Positions 32,877 through 41,524 of a DNA stretch of 64,000 nt are shown here, in pieces. The stretch covers positions 1 to 64,000 of the forward strand of contig JBEGVB010000062.1 of the NCBI GenBank assembly GCA_041178545.1, given 5' to 3'. Every line of letters starts with the position of its first letter. The stretch's first letter is position 1. The stretch comes from JBEATZ01 sp041178545 (GTDB taxonomy: Bacteria; Planctomycetota; UBA1135; UBA2386). Made by a program: the position numbers and the translations under genes. The notes beneath the pieces were generated by a model. That model was not told the DNA's origin. It made no database searches and saw nothing but the letters and a program-made list of their open reading frames with translations.

Positions 32877-34127
32877 TCAGCTTGCGCCCGCGCTCACGAT
32901 CACGAGTCGGTCCGGGTCCAGCCTGCGCTCGGCGGCCTCGCGCATCTGCTCGCGGGTGACCGAGCGGATGATCTCGGGATAGCGGTGCAGGTAGTCGAAC
33001 CCGAGTCCGAAGCGCTTGGCGCGGATTGCGTAGGCGGCCAGGTTGCTGTTGCGCTCGAGGGCGAACACGAAACTGCCGGTGAGGTACGCCACCACGTCGT
33101 CGAGTTCCTGCTGGCTGCAGGGCTCCTTGCGGATCCTGCGGATCTCCTCGAGGAACCCGTCGACCGCCTTCTGGCGGTGCTCAGGTGAGGTTCCGATGTA
33201 TGCCGTGAACGTGCCGGGCTCCTCGCCGGCGCTCCCGGTGATGCCTGCGCTCACGCTGTAGCACAGCCCTTGTTCGTCCCGCAGCCTGCGGGAGCAGCGC
33301 GAGGTGAAGCCGGGTCCGGTGCCGAGCACGTGGTCCATCACCGACAGCACGTAGAAGTCCGGGTCCGTGCGCCGGATGCCGGGGTGCCCCAGGAACACGT
33401 GCACCTGCTCGCGCGCCATCGGGATGTGCACGTCGCGCGATGCCTTGGGCATGACGACCTCGGGCACCGCGGCATGCTTGGGGGTCCGACCCTTCATGCG
33501 GCCGAAGGACTTTGCCAGCATGTCGAGCATGCGCTGCGGTTCCACCGGTCCGGCGGCGGCCACGTAGCCACCCTCGGGCGCGAAGAACTCGTCGTGGAAG
33601 CCACGCAGGTGCTTGGGCTCGAGACGCTTGACGCTCTTCACCGTGCCCTGCGACGGCCTGCCGAGCGGGTGCCTGCCGTAGACCTCCTTGCGGAAGCGGC
33701 GGCCGGCGACCGAGCGCGGGTCGTCCTCGTCGGCGAGGATCTCGGTGAGGATCTCACCGCGCACGCGACGGATCTCCCGGCCCGGGAAGGTCGGTTCCAG
33801 CAGCATCTCGCGCAGCAGGGCGATTCCGTCCTTGGCTCTCTCGGCCGGGCACAGCATGGAGCCGCCCCGGTGGTTGGCACCGATTGCGCCGCCGATCGAC
33901 TCGATGGCCGCTGCGAACTCCAGCGCGTCGTGGCGCTCGGTGCCCTCGTCGATGCACTCTCCAACGAGGTTGGCTAGGCCACACTGGTCCTCGGGCTCGT
34001 CACCCACGCGGATGTCGAAGGACGCAACAGTGGCAAACGTCTCCACACCCTCGTTGCGGACGGCAAGCAGGGTGAGACCGTTGTCGAGGTTGCGCTCGGC
34101 GATGTCGAGCTTGACCGGGCGGCTCAC
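32877..34127 (-). CDS. M16-family peptidase-like subunit lacking the zinc motif
   Basis: A 416-residue protein with the M16 fold (GLANLVGECIDEGTER, F-A-A-A-I-E-S-I-G-G, PEGGYVAAAG, and a C-terminal half with R-L-R-D-E-Q-G-L-C-Y-S-V). The HxxEH catalytic motif is absent; the matching segment reads G-L-A-N-L-V-G-E-C-I-D-E. In M16 pairs one subunit is inactive and completes the R-Y/G-rich binding site of the partner. The GTG at 34127 overlaps the upstream peptidase stop (GTGA), so the two are coupled. Confidence 0.88.
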   Translation of the reverse strand: MSRPVKLDIAERNLDNGLTLLAVRNEGVETFATVASFDIRVGDEPEDQCGLANLVGECIDEGTERHDALEFAAAIESIGGAIGANHRGGSMLCPAERAKDGIALLREMLLEPTFPGREIRRVRGEILTEILADEDDPRSVAGRRFRKEVYGRHPLGRPSQGTVKSVKRLEPKHLRGFHDEFFAPEGGYVAAAGPVEPQRMLDMLAKSFGRMKGRTPKHAAVPEVVMPKASRDVHIPMAREQVHVFLGHPGIRRTDPDFYVLSVMDHVLGTGPGFTSRCSRRLRDEQGLCYSVSAGITGSAGEEPGTFTAYIGTSPEHRQKAVDGFLEEIRRIRKEPCSQQELDDVVAYLTGSFVFALERNSNLAAYAIRAKRFGLGFDYLHRYPEIIRSVTREQMREAAERRLDPDRLVIVSAGAS

Positions 34128-35503
34128 TTTTCCCCCTTGCGTGCGCGGCGCGCAGTCCGGGCCGCGCCCTTGGCGGACTTGCTGATGCGGCTGCCCACCG
34201 GGACCGGCTTCTGCTTCTTGCCGGCCTTGGGCTTCCGTGCCTTGGCGGGCGCCGGGGTCGGCGCGGGCACCGACCACACCACGCACTTGCGGTCGAGGTC
34301 GAAGTGGCGGGCAGCCACCTCCACCAGCTCCTTGTTGTCGAGTGACGTGATGGTGGGCACCACGTGCTCGAGAGCCTGCCAGCCGCCGGGCTTCATCGAC
34401 TCGAAGCGGGCGACCTTGAGGGCGGTGTCGAGCACGGTCTCGTCCTCGAACAGGAACGCCGCACGGATCTGCTCGCGGATGCGCGCAAGGTCCTTCTTGT
34501 CGACGCCTTTCTCGACCAGGCGACGGACTTCCTCGCAGGCCATGCGCTCGACCACCTCCGGGTCGGCGCCGTCGCGCAGCTCGAACAGCAGGAAGACAGC
34601 GCCGGGGTCCAGGCGCGCCTCGTTCATCACCGACAGGTTGGTGACGAGCTCTTCCTCGACGACGAGCCGCTTGTAGAGCAGCGAGTTCTTGCCGAGGCCG
34701 AGGTGGTGGCAGAGCACGTCGAGCGCGTAGTCGTCGCGCTCGCCGTTGCGGGTGCCGCGGAAGCCGATGCACATGCGCTTCACGGAGTGCGGTGTGTTCA
34801 GCACGGCGCGACGCTCGCCCTGCATGGGCGGCTCGGCCAGCACCTCGCGGCGGGCCTCGGCGCTCGCCGGGATCGAGCCGAACAGCTCGGTCACACGCTG
34901 CTTGGTGCGCTCGACGTCGATGTCACCGGCGATCACGAGGAAGGCGCGGTTGGGGCCGTAGTTGCGGTCGTAGTAGGCGCGCATCCCGGCAACGGTGAGG
35001 CGTTCGAGGTCCTGCTTCCAGCCGATCACCGGGTGGTGATACGGGTGCACCTGGAACAGCAGCGACTCCGTGGCCTGGTACAGCGGGCGCCAGGGCTCGT
35101 CCTCGCCCATCGCGAGCTCCTCGAGCACGACGCTCTTCTCGCTGGTGAACTCGGTCGGGTCGAGCAGGCAGCTGCGCATGCGGCTCGCCTCGATCTCCAG
35201 TGCCGGCTCCCAGCGGTCGGAAGCCATCGCGAAGAAGTAGGCAGTGCCGTCGTTGTCGGTGAAGGCGTTGTTGGACCCGCCCATCTTGCTCGTGAGCAGG
35301 TCGATCTGCCCCTTCGCGTAGCGGTCGGTCCCCTTGAACATCATGTGCTCGAGGAAGTGCGACACCCCGGTCTCCCCGCTCAGTTCGTCGCGCGCGCCGA
35401 CCTCGTACCAGAGCACCGTGGCGACCACGGGCAGTGAGTGACGCGGCAGCAGCAGCACGCGCATGCCGTTCTGGAGCAACAACGTCTCGACCTTGGGCAG
35501 CAT
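34124..35503 (-). CDS. M16-family zinc metallopeptidase (active subunit)
   Basis: A 459-residue protein. The zinc motif is H49-F-L-E52-H53, with a distal Glu in V-V-L-E-E-L. The body follows the MPP-beta/PqqL type: SNNAFTDNDGTAYFF, HPVIGWKQDLERLT and AFLVIAGDID. The last 45 residues are a strongly basic, Ala/Lys/Arg-rich tail (KARKPKAGKKQKP then RTARRARKGEK) that is not typical. It is coupled at both ends, with rluB upstream (TGATG) and the second M16 downstream. No signal peptide is seen, so it may be cytoplasmic. Confidence 0.92.
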   Translation of the reverse strand: MLPKVETLLLQNGMRVLLLPRHSLPVVATVLWYEVGARDELSGETGVSHFLEHMMFKGTDRYAKGQIDLLTSKMGGSNNAFTDNDGTAYFFAMASDRWEPALEIEASRMRSCLLDPTEFTSEKSVVLEELAMGEDEPWRPLYQATESLLFQVHPYHHPVIGWKQDLERLTVAGMRAYYDRNYGPNRAFLVIAGDIDVERTKQRVTELFGSIPASAEARREVLAEPPMQGERRAVLNTPHSVKRMCIGFRGTRNGERDDYALDVLCHHLGLGKNSLLYKRLVVEEELVTNLSVMNEARLDPGAVFLLFELRDGADPEVVERMACEEVRRLVEKGVDKKDLARIREQIRAAFLFEDETVLDTALKVARFESMKPGGWQALEHVVPTITSLDNKELVEVAARHFDLDRKCVVWSVPAPTPAPAKARKPKAGKKQKPVPVGSRISKSAKGAARTARRARKGEK

Positions 35504-36495
35504 CAGTCTCCCTCCACCATTCCCTTGGGGTCCGTCTCGCGGCGCGAGATCTCGACCAGGTCCTTCACCTCCGCAGGCGTCAGGTACCTCCAGCTGGACG
35601 TGCCGAGCCCGTGCAGCGTCAGGTCGCCGATGCGCACGCGCTTGAGCGAACGCACCGGGTAGCCGAGCTTGGCGAAGACGCGGCGGATCTCACGGTTCTT
35701 GCCCTCGCGCAGCATCACGCGCAGGAAGGTCTTGCCCGGGCCCTGGTGCTCGACGCGGATCTTCATGCCCGCAGTCGGGCCCTCCGACAGCCACACGCCG
35801 CCGCGCGCCTTCTCCAGGTCCTCGCGCTCGACCTTGCCGCGCACCTCGACTGCGTACACCTTGGGCACGCCGTAGCGCGGGTGCGTCATCTGCAGCGCGA
35901 AGTCGCCGTCGTTGGTCAGCAGCAGCAGGCCCTCGCTGTCGAGGTCGAGCCTGCCCACCGTGTAGATGCGGCCGCGCACCTCGGGCAGCAGGTCGATCAC
36001 GCGCTTCTTCTGCTCGTGACGTGCATTGGTGCACACCACGCCAGCAGGCTTGTTGAACAGGATGTAGAGCTTCTTCTCCTGCTGGACGCGCCTCCCGTCG
36101 ACGCGCACCTCGTCGCTGGCCGGGTCGATGCGCAGGCCGAGCTCGGTGACGATGTTCCCGTTCACCTCGACGCGGCCACCCGTGATGAGCTCGTCCGCGG
36201 CGCGGCGGCTGCTCACGCCCGACATGGCGAGGAAGCGGTTGAGACGGACCTTGCCGTCGTCCACCACCTGCTTCTCGCGCGGGGTGACGACCAGGCCGCG
36301 GCTGCGGCGCGTGGCCTTGGGCCGCCGCACAGGTCCTGCAGGCCGCTGCATCTCCTCGCCATCCTCGCGGCGTGCGCCACCGCGGGGACCACGTGCCCCG
36401 CGCGCGTCGCGTCCGCCTGCCGTGCCGCCTCCACCCTGACCGGTTCCGCGCTGCAAGCGCTGTCCCGGCCGCCTGTCCACGTGACGTCTGGCCAT
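35503..36495 (-). CDS. rluB: 23S/16S rRNA pseudouridine synthase (RluB/RsuA family)
   Basis: A 330-residue enzyme that isomerises uridines in rRNA. An S4 domain (VRLNRFLAMSGVSSRRAADELI) is followed by the catalytic motif G-R-L-D-L-D-S-E-G-L-L-L-L-T-N-D-G with the Asp, then R-V-M-L-R-E-G-K-N-R-E-I-R-R. The first 60 residues are an Arg/Gly-rich extension absent from E. coli RluB, possibly for RNA binding. RluB versus RsuA cannot be settled from the sequence. It lies in a chain with manA and M16 with one-base overlaps. Confidence 0.9.
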   Translation of the reverse strand: MARRHVDRRPGQRLQRGTGQGGGGTAGGRDARGARGPRGGARREDGEEMQRPAGPVRRPKATRRSRGLVVTPREKQVVDDGKVRLNRFLAMSGVSSRRAADELITGGRVEVNGNIVTELGLRIDPASDEVRVDGRRVQQEKKLYILFNKPAGVVCTNARHEQKKRVIDLLPEVRGRIYTVGRLDLDSEGLLLLTNDGDFALQMTHPRYGVPKVYAVEVRGKVEREDLEKARGGVWLSEGPTAGMKIRVEHQGPGKTFLRVMLREGKNREIRRVFAKLGYPVRSLKRVRIGDLTLHGLGTSSWRYLTPAEVKDLVEISRRETDPKGMVEGD

Positions 36496-37493
36496 CAGCG
36501 TTGCCTGCCGGGTCCTGAGACCAGCAGCTCCATGCGTCCAATCGGTGAGAAGAAGACCTGCTCGATGCACGCGGGAACCACCGCGCAGTCACCGGTCTGC
36601 AGGAACAAGGGCTGGTCGTTGCCAGCCGAGTGCCACCCGAGCACGCCGCGCCCGGCCGTCACGTTGACGACCTGGAACGTGCCCTCCGTGGGCAGGACCA
36701 TGCGGCCGTTGCCCTGCGCCGTCGGCGCGACCGTGAAGCGTCGCACGCGGAACTGCGGTGCCTCGACCACCAACGTCGAGCCGTCGGGCAGCTGCTGCGG
36801 CGGGACCACCGGCCTGCCACCCGAGGCCGTGCCCTCGGCACCGAGGCGCGTGACGGCAAGCGCGTCCTGCACGTGCACCTCGCGGGGACGACCCCAGTCG
36901 TACAACCGGTAAGTGAGGTCGCTGTTCTGCTGCACCTCGAACACCACCACGTCGGGCCCGATCGCGTGCACCGTGCCCGCAGGCACGTGGATGCAGTCGC
37001 CCACCTCGGGCGTGAACTTCCACAGCAGCTCCTCGACGGCCGCAGTGGCTGCCACCGCACGGAACTGCGCATCGGTCACACCGGGTTTGGTGCCACGGAT
37101 GATGCGGGCGTTCGGCCCCTTCTGCAGGACGACCCACGCCTCGTTCTTGCCACCGTCACCGCGTGCGCGCGCCTGCTCCTCGTCGGGATGCACCTGCACC
37201 GACAGCGCCTCGCGCGCGTCGATGTACTTGACCAGCAGGGGGAACCTGCCGCCGTGGCCGGTGCGCACGCCGCGGCCGAGCAGCGCCTCACGCTGGGTCG
37301 CCATCAGTTCGGCCAGCGTGGTCTGGCTGCCGCGCAGCACCGAGGAGCCCTCGGGCCGGTCGTACAGCTCCCACGTCTCGCCCACCTGCTCACCGGGGGG
37401 CAGCGTGAGGCCGAGCGCCTGCTCCAGCCCGCGTCCGCCCCACACCTTGGAGAGGATCTTTCGTTCGACGAGGAAGGGCTTGAGGGCGGACAT
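36495..37493 (-). CDS. manA: Mannose-6-phosphate isomerase, type I
   Basis: A 332-residue zinc enzyme that interconverts fructose-6-phosphate and mannose-6-phosphate for GDP-mannose and glycan synthesis. The metal site is in S-V-Q-V-H102-P-D, K-N-E-A-W and H-V-P-A-G-T-V-H-A-I-G. The length matches the short class I enzyme with a C-terminal jelly-roll half. It is 90 nt downstream of recN and overlaps the rluB start by one base. Its chain position is more likely positional than functional. Confidence 0.92.
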   Translation of the reverse strand: MSALKPFLVERKILSKVWGGRGLEQALGLTLPPGEQVGETWELYDRPEGSSVLRGSQTTLAELMATQREALLGRGVRTGHGGRFPLLVKYIDAREALSVQVHPDEEQARARGDGGKNEAWVVLQKGPNARIIRGTKPGVTDAQFRAVAATAAVEELLWKFTPEVGDCIHVPAGTVHAIGPDVVVFEVQQNSDLTYRLYDWGRPREVHVQDALAVTRLGAEGTASGGRPVVPPQQLPDGSTLVVEAPQFRVRRFTVAPTAQGNGRMVLPTEGTFQVVNVTAGRGVLGWHSAGNDQPLFLQTGDCAVVPACIEQVFFSPIGRMELLVSGPGRQR

Positions 37494-37583
37494 GGCGGGG
37501 CGGGCAGGCCGTTGGGGGCAAAGGTTGTATCCGCAGCGCCGCCTGCCTGCACGCCCGCCAGCCCTGCGCCACGGTGATTCGGG

Positions 37584-39314
37584 TCAGGCGCTCGCGGCCT
37601 CGACGGCACGGGCCTTCTCGACCAGCGTGCGCGCATGGGCCAGGGCCGCACCGTCGGCACCGTCGCCTGCGCTCATGGCCGCGAGCTCCTGCTCCACCTC
37701 GGTGCCAGCCAGGTGCCGCACGCGCGAGAGCGTGCGCTCGCCCTTGCCCTTGCCCTCGACCACCTTGCCGACGAGGAAGTGGTGCTGCCCGAAGGCCGCC
37801 ACCTGCGGCAGGTGGGTGACGATCACGACCTGGTGGTGCCGCGCCACGTCCGCGAGCTTCTGTCCCACCTGCAGGCCGAGTCGTCCACCGATCTCGCTGT
37901 CGATCTCGTCGAGGACCAGCATGGGCACGCGGTCCTGGTCCGCCATCGTCTTCTTCACCGCCAGCACGATGCGCGCGAGCTCGCCGCCCGAGGCGGTGAG
38001 CCGCATGGAGTGGAACGGCTCGCCCGGGTTGATGCGCACCTCGAGGTCCACGGGGACCGGTCCGTGCGGCGTGGCCGTCCCCAGCAGGTCGCAGTCGCGG
38101 AACGTGTCCTCCATCGCCACGCGCACCACCGTGTGGGGCATGCCGAGGTCGACGAGCTCGCGCTGGATCGCCTGTGCGAACGGCTCCGCTGCCTTGCGGC
38201 GGGCGCGGACCAGCTTGCGCCCCAGTGCTGCCAGTGCCGTCGTGCGATCCTTCAGCTCCGCCGCCAGCGCGTCGGGGTCGGAGGACGCACCCTCGAAGCG
38301 CGCGAGCTCCTCGTTCACCCGGGCGAGGTTCTGGCGGAACTCCGCCTCGGTGGGGCCGTGGCGGCGCAGTGCCTCGTGGACCGTGTCGAGCCGCTCCTGC
38401 ACCTCGCCCAGCCGCTCGGGGTCGAGGTCGAGTCCGCCCTGTGCCGACTGGACCTTGCGGCACACCTCGGCAAGCAGCTCCTCCGCCTGCGCGAGGAGCT
38501 CGGCGGCCTCCTCGAGCCGGCGGTCCACGGCAGCCGCGGACTGCAGGTGGCGCAGTGCGTCCGACAGCCGCTCGGCAGCGCTGGACTCGGCCTCCTGCAG
38601 GGCACCGAGCGCACCGTCGAGGTCGAGCCGGAGCGCGTCGAGGTTGGCGAGGACCTGGTGCTCTGCCTCCAGCGCGGCAAGTTCGCCCTCCCCCAGCTGC
38701 AGGGCCGTCATCGACTCCTGCTGGAAGCGCAGGAACTCGAGGCGCTGCGTGCGCTCGCGCTGCCCGGCCTGGACCTCGGCGATGCGGGCCTGCACCGCGC
38801 GTGCCGCGGCAAGTGCCTCGCCGAACCCGTTGCGCAGGCCAGCTGTCCCGGCAAAGCCGTCCAGCGTCTCGCACTGGATCTCGGGACGCATGAGTGCGCG
38901 CGAGTCGCCCTGCCCGTGGATCTCCAGCAGCTGGGCGCCCAGCTGGCGCAGCGCCTGCAGGGTCGCGGGCCTGCCGCCGATGCGCACGCGGCTCCGTCCG
39001 TGCACGTCGACGAACCGGGACACCAGCAGCAACCCCTCCTCCACCGTGCCGCCGCAGAGGTCCTGCACGAGCATGGCCACGGCCCGCGAGCGCTCGCCCT
39101 CGCCGAGCCTGAACTCGCCGTCGACCTGCAACTCCTCGGCCCCGCGGCGCACCAGGGCGCCGTTGGCGCGCTCGCCGCGCAACAGCTCCAGGGCGGTGAC
39201 GACCAGCGACTTGCCGCCGCCGGTCTGGCCGGAGATCACGTTGAGGCCGCGGCCCAGGCGCAGTTCGGCGTGCTCGATGAGGGCGAGGTTCCGGATGTGG
39301 AGGGCGAGGAGCAT
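37584..39314 (-). CDS. recN: DNA repair protein RecN
   Basis: A 576-residue SMC-like ATPase for double-strand break repair. Walker A is G-Q-T-G-G-G-K-S (29-36); RecN more often has G-E-T-G-A-G-K-S. A long coiled-coil region with Ala/Glu/Leu heptads fills 150-380. The signature region and Walker B are L-V-L-D-E-I-D-S-E-I-G-G-R-L-G. The ATG at 39314 has no clear Shine-Dalgarno; a direct repeat lies immediately upstream. The gene is a likely SOS target, but no known LexA box is obvious. Confidence 0.95.
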   Translation of the reverse strand: MLLALHIRNLALIEHAELRLGRGLNVISGQTGGGKSLVVTALELLRGERANGALVRRGAEELQVDGEFRLGEGERSRAVAMLVQDLCGGTVEEGLLLVSRFVDVHGRSRVRIGGRPATLQALRQLGAQLLEIHGQGDSRALMRPEIQCETLDGFAGTAGLRNGFGEALAAARAVQARIAEVQAGQRERTQRLEFLRFQQESMTALQLGEGELAALEAEHQVLANLDALRLDLDGALGALQEAESSAAERLSDALRHLQSAAAVDRRLEEAAELLAQAEELLAEVCRKVQSAQGGLDLDPERLGEVQERLDTVHEALRRHGPTEAEFRQNLARVNEELARFEGASSDPDALAAELKDRTTALAALGRKLVRARRKAAEPFAQAIQRELVDLGMPHTVVRVAMEDTFRDCDLLGTATPHGPVPVDLEVRINPGEPFHSMRLTASGGELARIVLAVKKTMADQDRVPMLVLDEIDSEIGGRLGLQVGQKLADVARHHQVVIVTHLPQVAAFGQHHFLVGKVVEGKGKGERTLSRVRHLAGTEVEQELAAMSAGDGADGAALAHARTLVEKARAVEAASA

Positions 39315-39320
39315 GGGATA

Positions 39321-39338
39321 CCTAACATATCCCTAACA
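39321..39338 (-). promoter_or_regulatory. Direct repeat upstream of recN
   Basis: CCTAACA occurs at 39321-39327 and 39332-39338, 11 bp apart, one helical turn, with an AT-rich core. It sits 7 to 24 nt before the recN start codon in an otherwise GC-rich region. It could be a repressor site or promoter core. The 11-bp spacing fits a dimer on one DNA face. Confidence 0.4.
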
Positions 39339-39375
39339 ACCTCGCGTTCAAGCCGGTCCGGCCCGGAGGCTCACC

Positions 39376-39390
39376 GCGGGCACTGCCCGC
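39376..39390 (-). terminator. Hairpin after the heme A assembly operon
   Basis: GCGGGC (39376-39381) and GCCCGC (39385-39390) pair across ACT. It lies 5 nt beyond the DUF420 gene stop on the minus strand. The 9-mer AGGCTCACC flanks the hairpin on both sides (39367-39375 and 39391-39399). A weak terminator candidate. Confidence 0.4.
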
Positions 39391-39394
39391 AGGC

Positions 39395-39820
39395 TCACCA
39401 TTGGTAGAGGAACAGGTAGACCACCACCCCGGTCACCGACACGTAGAGCCAGATGGGTGCGGTGACCTTGGCCCACTTCCGGTGCTGCTCCCGGCGGTCT
39501 TTGTACCCGAGCCACAGGGTGCGCAGGATGAGCGGCACCTGCACCGCGGCCAGCACGATGTGGGTCACGAGGATGAAGAAGTAGACCGGGCGCACCCAGC
39601 CCTCGCCCTGGAACCTCACCGGGGGCGCACTGAGGTGGTAGACGACGTAGCTGGCGAGGAAGAGTGCGGACACCGCAGTCGCGCCGAGGATCAGCTTCTT
39701 GTGCAGCTCGACGTTGCCGCGCTTCACGGCGACGAGCGCCGCCACGATGAGGACGAAGGCCAGCGCGTTGAGCGTGGCGTTCACGTGCGGGAGGACGAGG
39801 GGGTCGAAGGCGGCGAGCAT
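39395..39820 (-). CDS. DUF420 membrane protein (cytochrome oxidase assembly-linked)
   Basis: A 141-residue protein with four transmembrane helices. Conserved His residues occur in L-P-H-V-N-A-T-L-N, V-E-L-H-K-K-L-I-L-G-A, V-Y-H-L-S-A and V-T-H-I-V-L-A-A. DUF420 (YozB/CtaM) proteins accompany haem-copper oxidase genes and are needed for oxidase assembly in some bacteria. Here it is last in the operon, 4 nt after the permease. A copper or haem role is inferred. Confidence 0.85.
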   Translation of the reverse strand: MLAAFDPLVLPHVNATLNALAFVLIVAALVAVKRGNVELHKKLILGATAVSALFLASYVVYHLSAPPVRFQGEGWVRPVYFFILVTHIVLAAVQVPLILRTLWLGYKDRREQHRKWAKVTAPIWLYVSVTGVVVYLFLYQW

Positions 39821-39824
39821 GGGT

Positions 39825-40595
39825 TCAGGCGACGTTGCGGGCGCTGCGCCGGTTCACGACGGCAGTGCCGAGGGCAAAGGTGGCGAGGGCGAAGCCTGTG
39901 CTCGCGGCGAGGCACACCGGGTAGGCAGGCAGCCCGGCGAGCACCTCGGGTGGCGAGGCGAGGCTGTGGCGCAGGGCACCCACGCCGTAGGTCATCGGGT
40001 TGACCCAGCGCACCCAGGCGAGCCACTCGTGCGCCTCGCCCATCGGGAAGAAGGCGCCCGAGAGCAGCAGCATGGGCATCAGGAAGAGCATCATGATGCC
40101 GTGGTAGCCCGCCGTGCTGTCCATCACCCAAGCGAGGGCGAAGCCGAGACCGGTGACGGCCACCGACAGCAGCAGGAGGACGCCCATGGTCTCGATGGCG
40201 GTGGGCAGCGTGACCTCCATGCCCGCAACCCAGCCGATGGCCAGGAAGAACGTGCCGAGACCGGTGCCCAACGTGGCACCGCCGAGGATCTTGCCCAGCG
40301 CGATGGCGCTGCGCGGCACCGGCGACACCAGCACGCCCTGCAGGAACCCGTCCTTGCGGTCCTCGATCACCGTGATGGTCGCGAAGATGGCGGTGAAGAG
40401 CGAGATCATCGCCAGCGTGCCGGCGAAGAAGTAGCTGGCGTAGCCCTGGCCGCCGCCCATGTCGACGCGCGCGAGCGCGCCGCTGAAGAGGAGCCAGAAG
40501 ACGATGGGCTGCATGAGCGAGCCCGTGAGGCGTGAGCGGTCGCGCAGGAAGCGCACGATCTCGCGCTGCCACATCGAACGGACGGCGAGGATCAT
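39825..40595 (-). CDS. ABC-2 type transporter permease
   Basis: A 256-residue protein with six hydrophobic segments and the ABC-2 signature in the loop after the third (A-T-I-T-V-I-E-D-R-K-D-G-F-L-Q-G-V-L-V-S-P). It resembles NodJ/DrrB-type exporters. The start overlaps the ATPase stop (ATGA), so the two are made together. Its substrate is unknown; in this context a haem intermediate, copper or a lipid are candidates. Confidence 0.88.
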   Translation of the reverse strand: MILAVRSMWQREIVRFLRDRSRLTGSLMQPIVFWLLFSGALARVDMGGGQGYASYFFAGTLAMISLFTAIFATITVIEDRKDGFLQGVLVSPVPRSAIALGKILGGATLGTGLGTFFLAIGWVAGMEVTLPTAIETMGVLLLLSVAVTGLGFALAWVMDSTAGYHGIMMLFLMPMLLLSGAFFPMGEAHEWLAWVRWVNPMTYGVGALRHSLASPPEVLAGLPAYPVCLAASTGFALATFALGTAVVNRRSARNVA

Positions 40596-41524
40596 GCGGC
40601 ACCCCCGTTCACGGACTCGAAGCGCTTGCCGGTGACCTGCAGGAACACGTCCTCCAGCGAGGGCTGCGCGACGGTGAGCCTCCGGATGCGGGCGCCATGC
40701 GTCTCCATCACCTTGCCGACCATCGCGTGCACGCTGGGGGCACGCACGTGGATGCGGCGGTCGACCACGGTGGCTGCGATGCCGTGCCGGCTGCGCAACT
40801 CCGCAGCGAGCGAGTCGGGTTCGTCGGCCTCGATTTCCAGCACCTCACCGCCCACCGAACGGACCAGGTCGACGGGCCTGCCCTCGGCCACGATGCGGCC
40901 CTGGTCGAGCAACGTGAGGTGGTCGGCCTGTGCGGCCTCCTCCATCAGGTGCGTCGTGAAGAGCACGGTAAGGCCCTGTTGCGACCGCAGCAGCGACCAC
41001 ATGTCGCGGCGGGCCGCCGGGTCGAGGCCGGTGCTTGCCTCGTCGAGCAGCAGCAGCTCGGGCCGGTGCAGCATGCACTTCGCCACCTCGACGCGCCGAC
41101 GCATGCCGCCGGAGAGCTTGGCCAGCTTCTCGCCCGCACGGTCGGCAAGACCGGCGTGCCGCAGCAACTCGTCGATGCGTTGCTCGAGTGCGCCACCGCG
41201 CAGGCCGTACAGGTGGCCGCCGTAGCGAAGGTTCTCTCGCACCGTGAGCTTCTTGTCGACCGCAGGGGACTGGAACACCACGCCGATGCGCTGGCGGACC
41301 AGGTGCTGCTGCGTCACGAGGTCGCAGCCGAGCAGGTGCAGGCTGCCTGCCTGCGGGGCGACGATCGTGGAGAGGAGCTTGAACAGCGTCGACTTGCCCG
41401 AGCCGTTGGGCCCGAGGAAGCCGTGCACCGAGCCAGGAGCGACGGCGAAGTCGATGCCGCACAGCGCCTGACGGTCGCCGTACGAGTACGTGACGCCACG
41501 GCCTTCGGCAGCGGGGAGACTCAC
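40592..41524 (-). CDS. ABC transporter ATP-binding protein
   Basis: A 310-residue ATPase. Walker A is G-P-N-G-S-G-K-S-T, signature L-S-G-G-M-R-R-R, Walker B L-L-L-L-D-E-A, and the switch His is in T-T-H-L. A C-terminal domain of about 80 residues resembles the DUF4162 tail of DrrA/CcmA-like transporters. The GTG at 41524 overlaps the ctaB stop (GTGA). It pairs with the permease that follows. Confidence 0.92.
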   Translation of the reverse strand: MSLPAAEGRGVTYSYGDRQALCGIDFAVAPGSVHGFLGPNGSGKSTLFKLLSTIVAPQAGSLHLLGCDLVTQQHLVRQRIGVVFQSPAVDKKLTVRENLRYGGHLYGLRGGALEQRIDELLRHAGLADRAGEKLAKLSGGMRRRVEVAKCMLHRPELLLLDEASTGLDPAARRDMWSLLRSQQGLTVLFTTHLMEEAAQADHLTLLDQGRIVAEGRPVDLVRSVGGEVLEIEADEPDSLAAELRSRHGIAATVVDRRIHVRAPSVHAMVGKVMETHGARIRRLTVAQPSLEDVFLQVTGKRFESVNGGAA

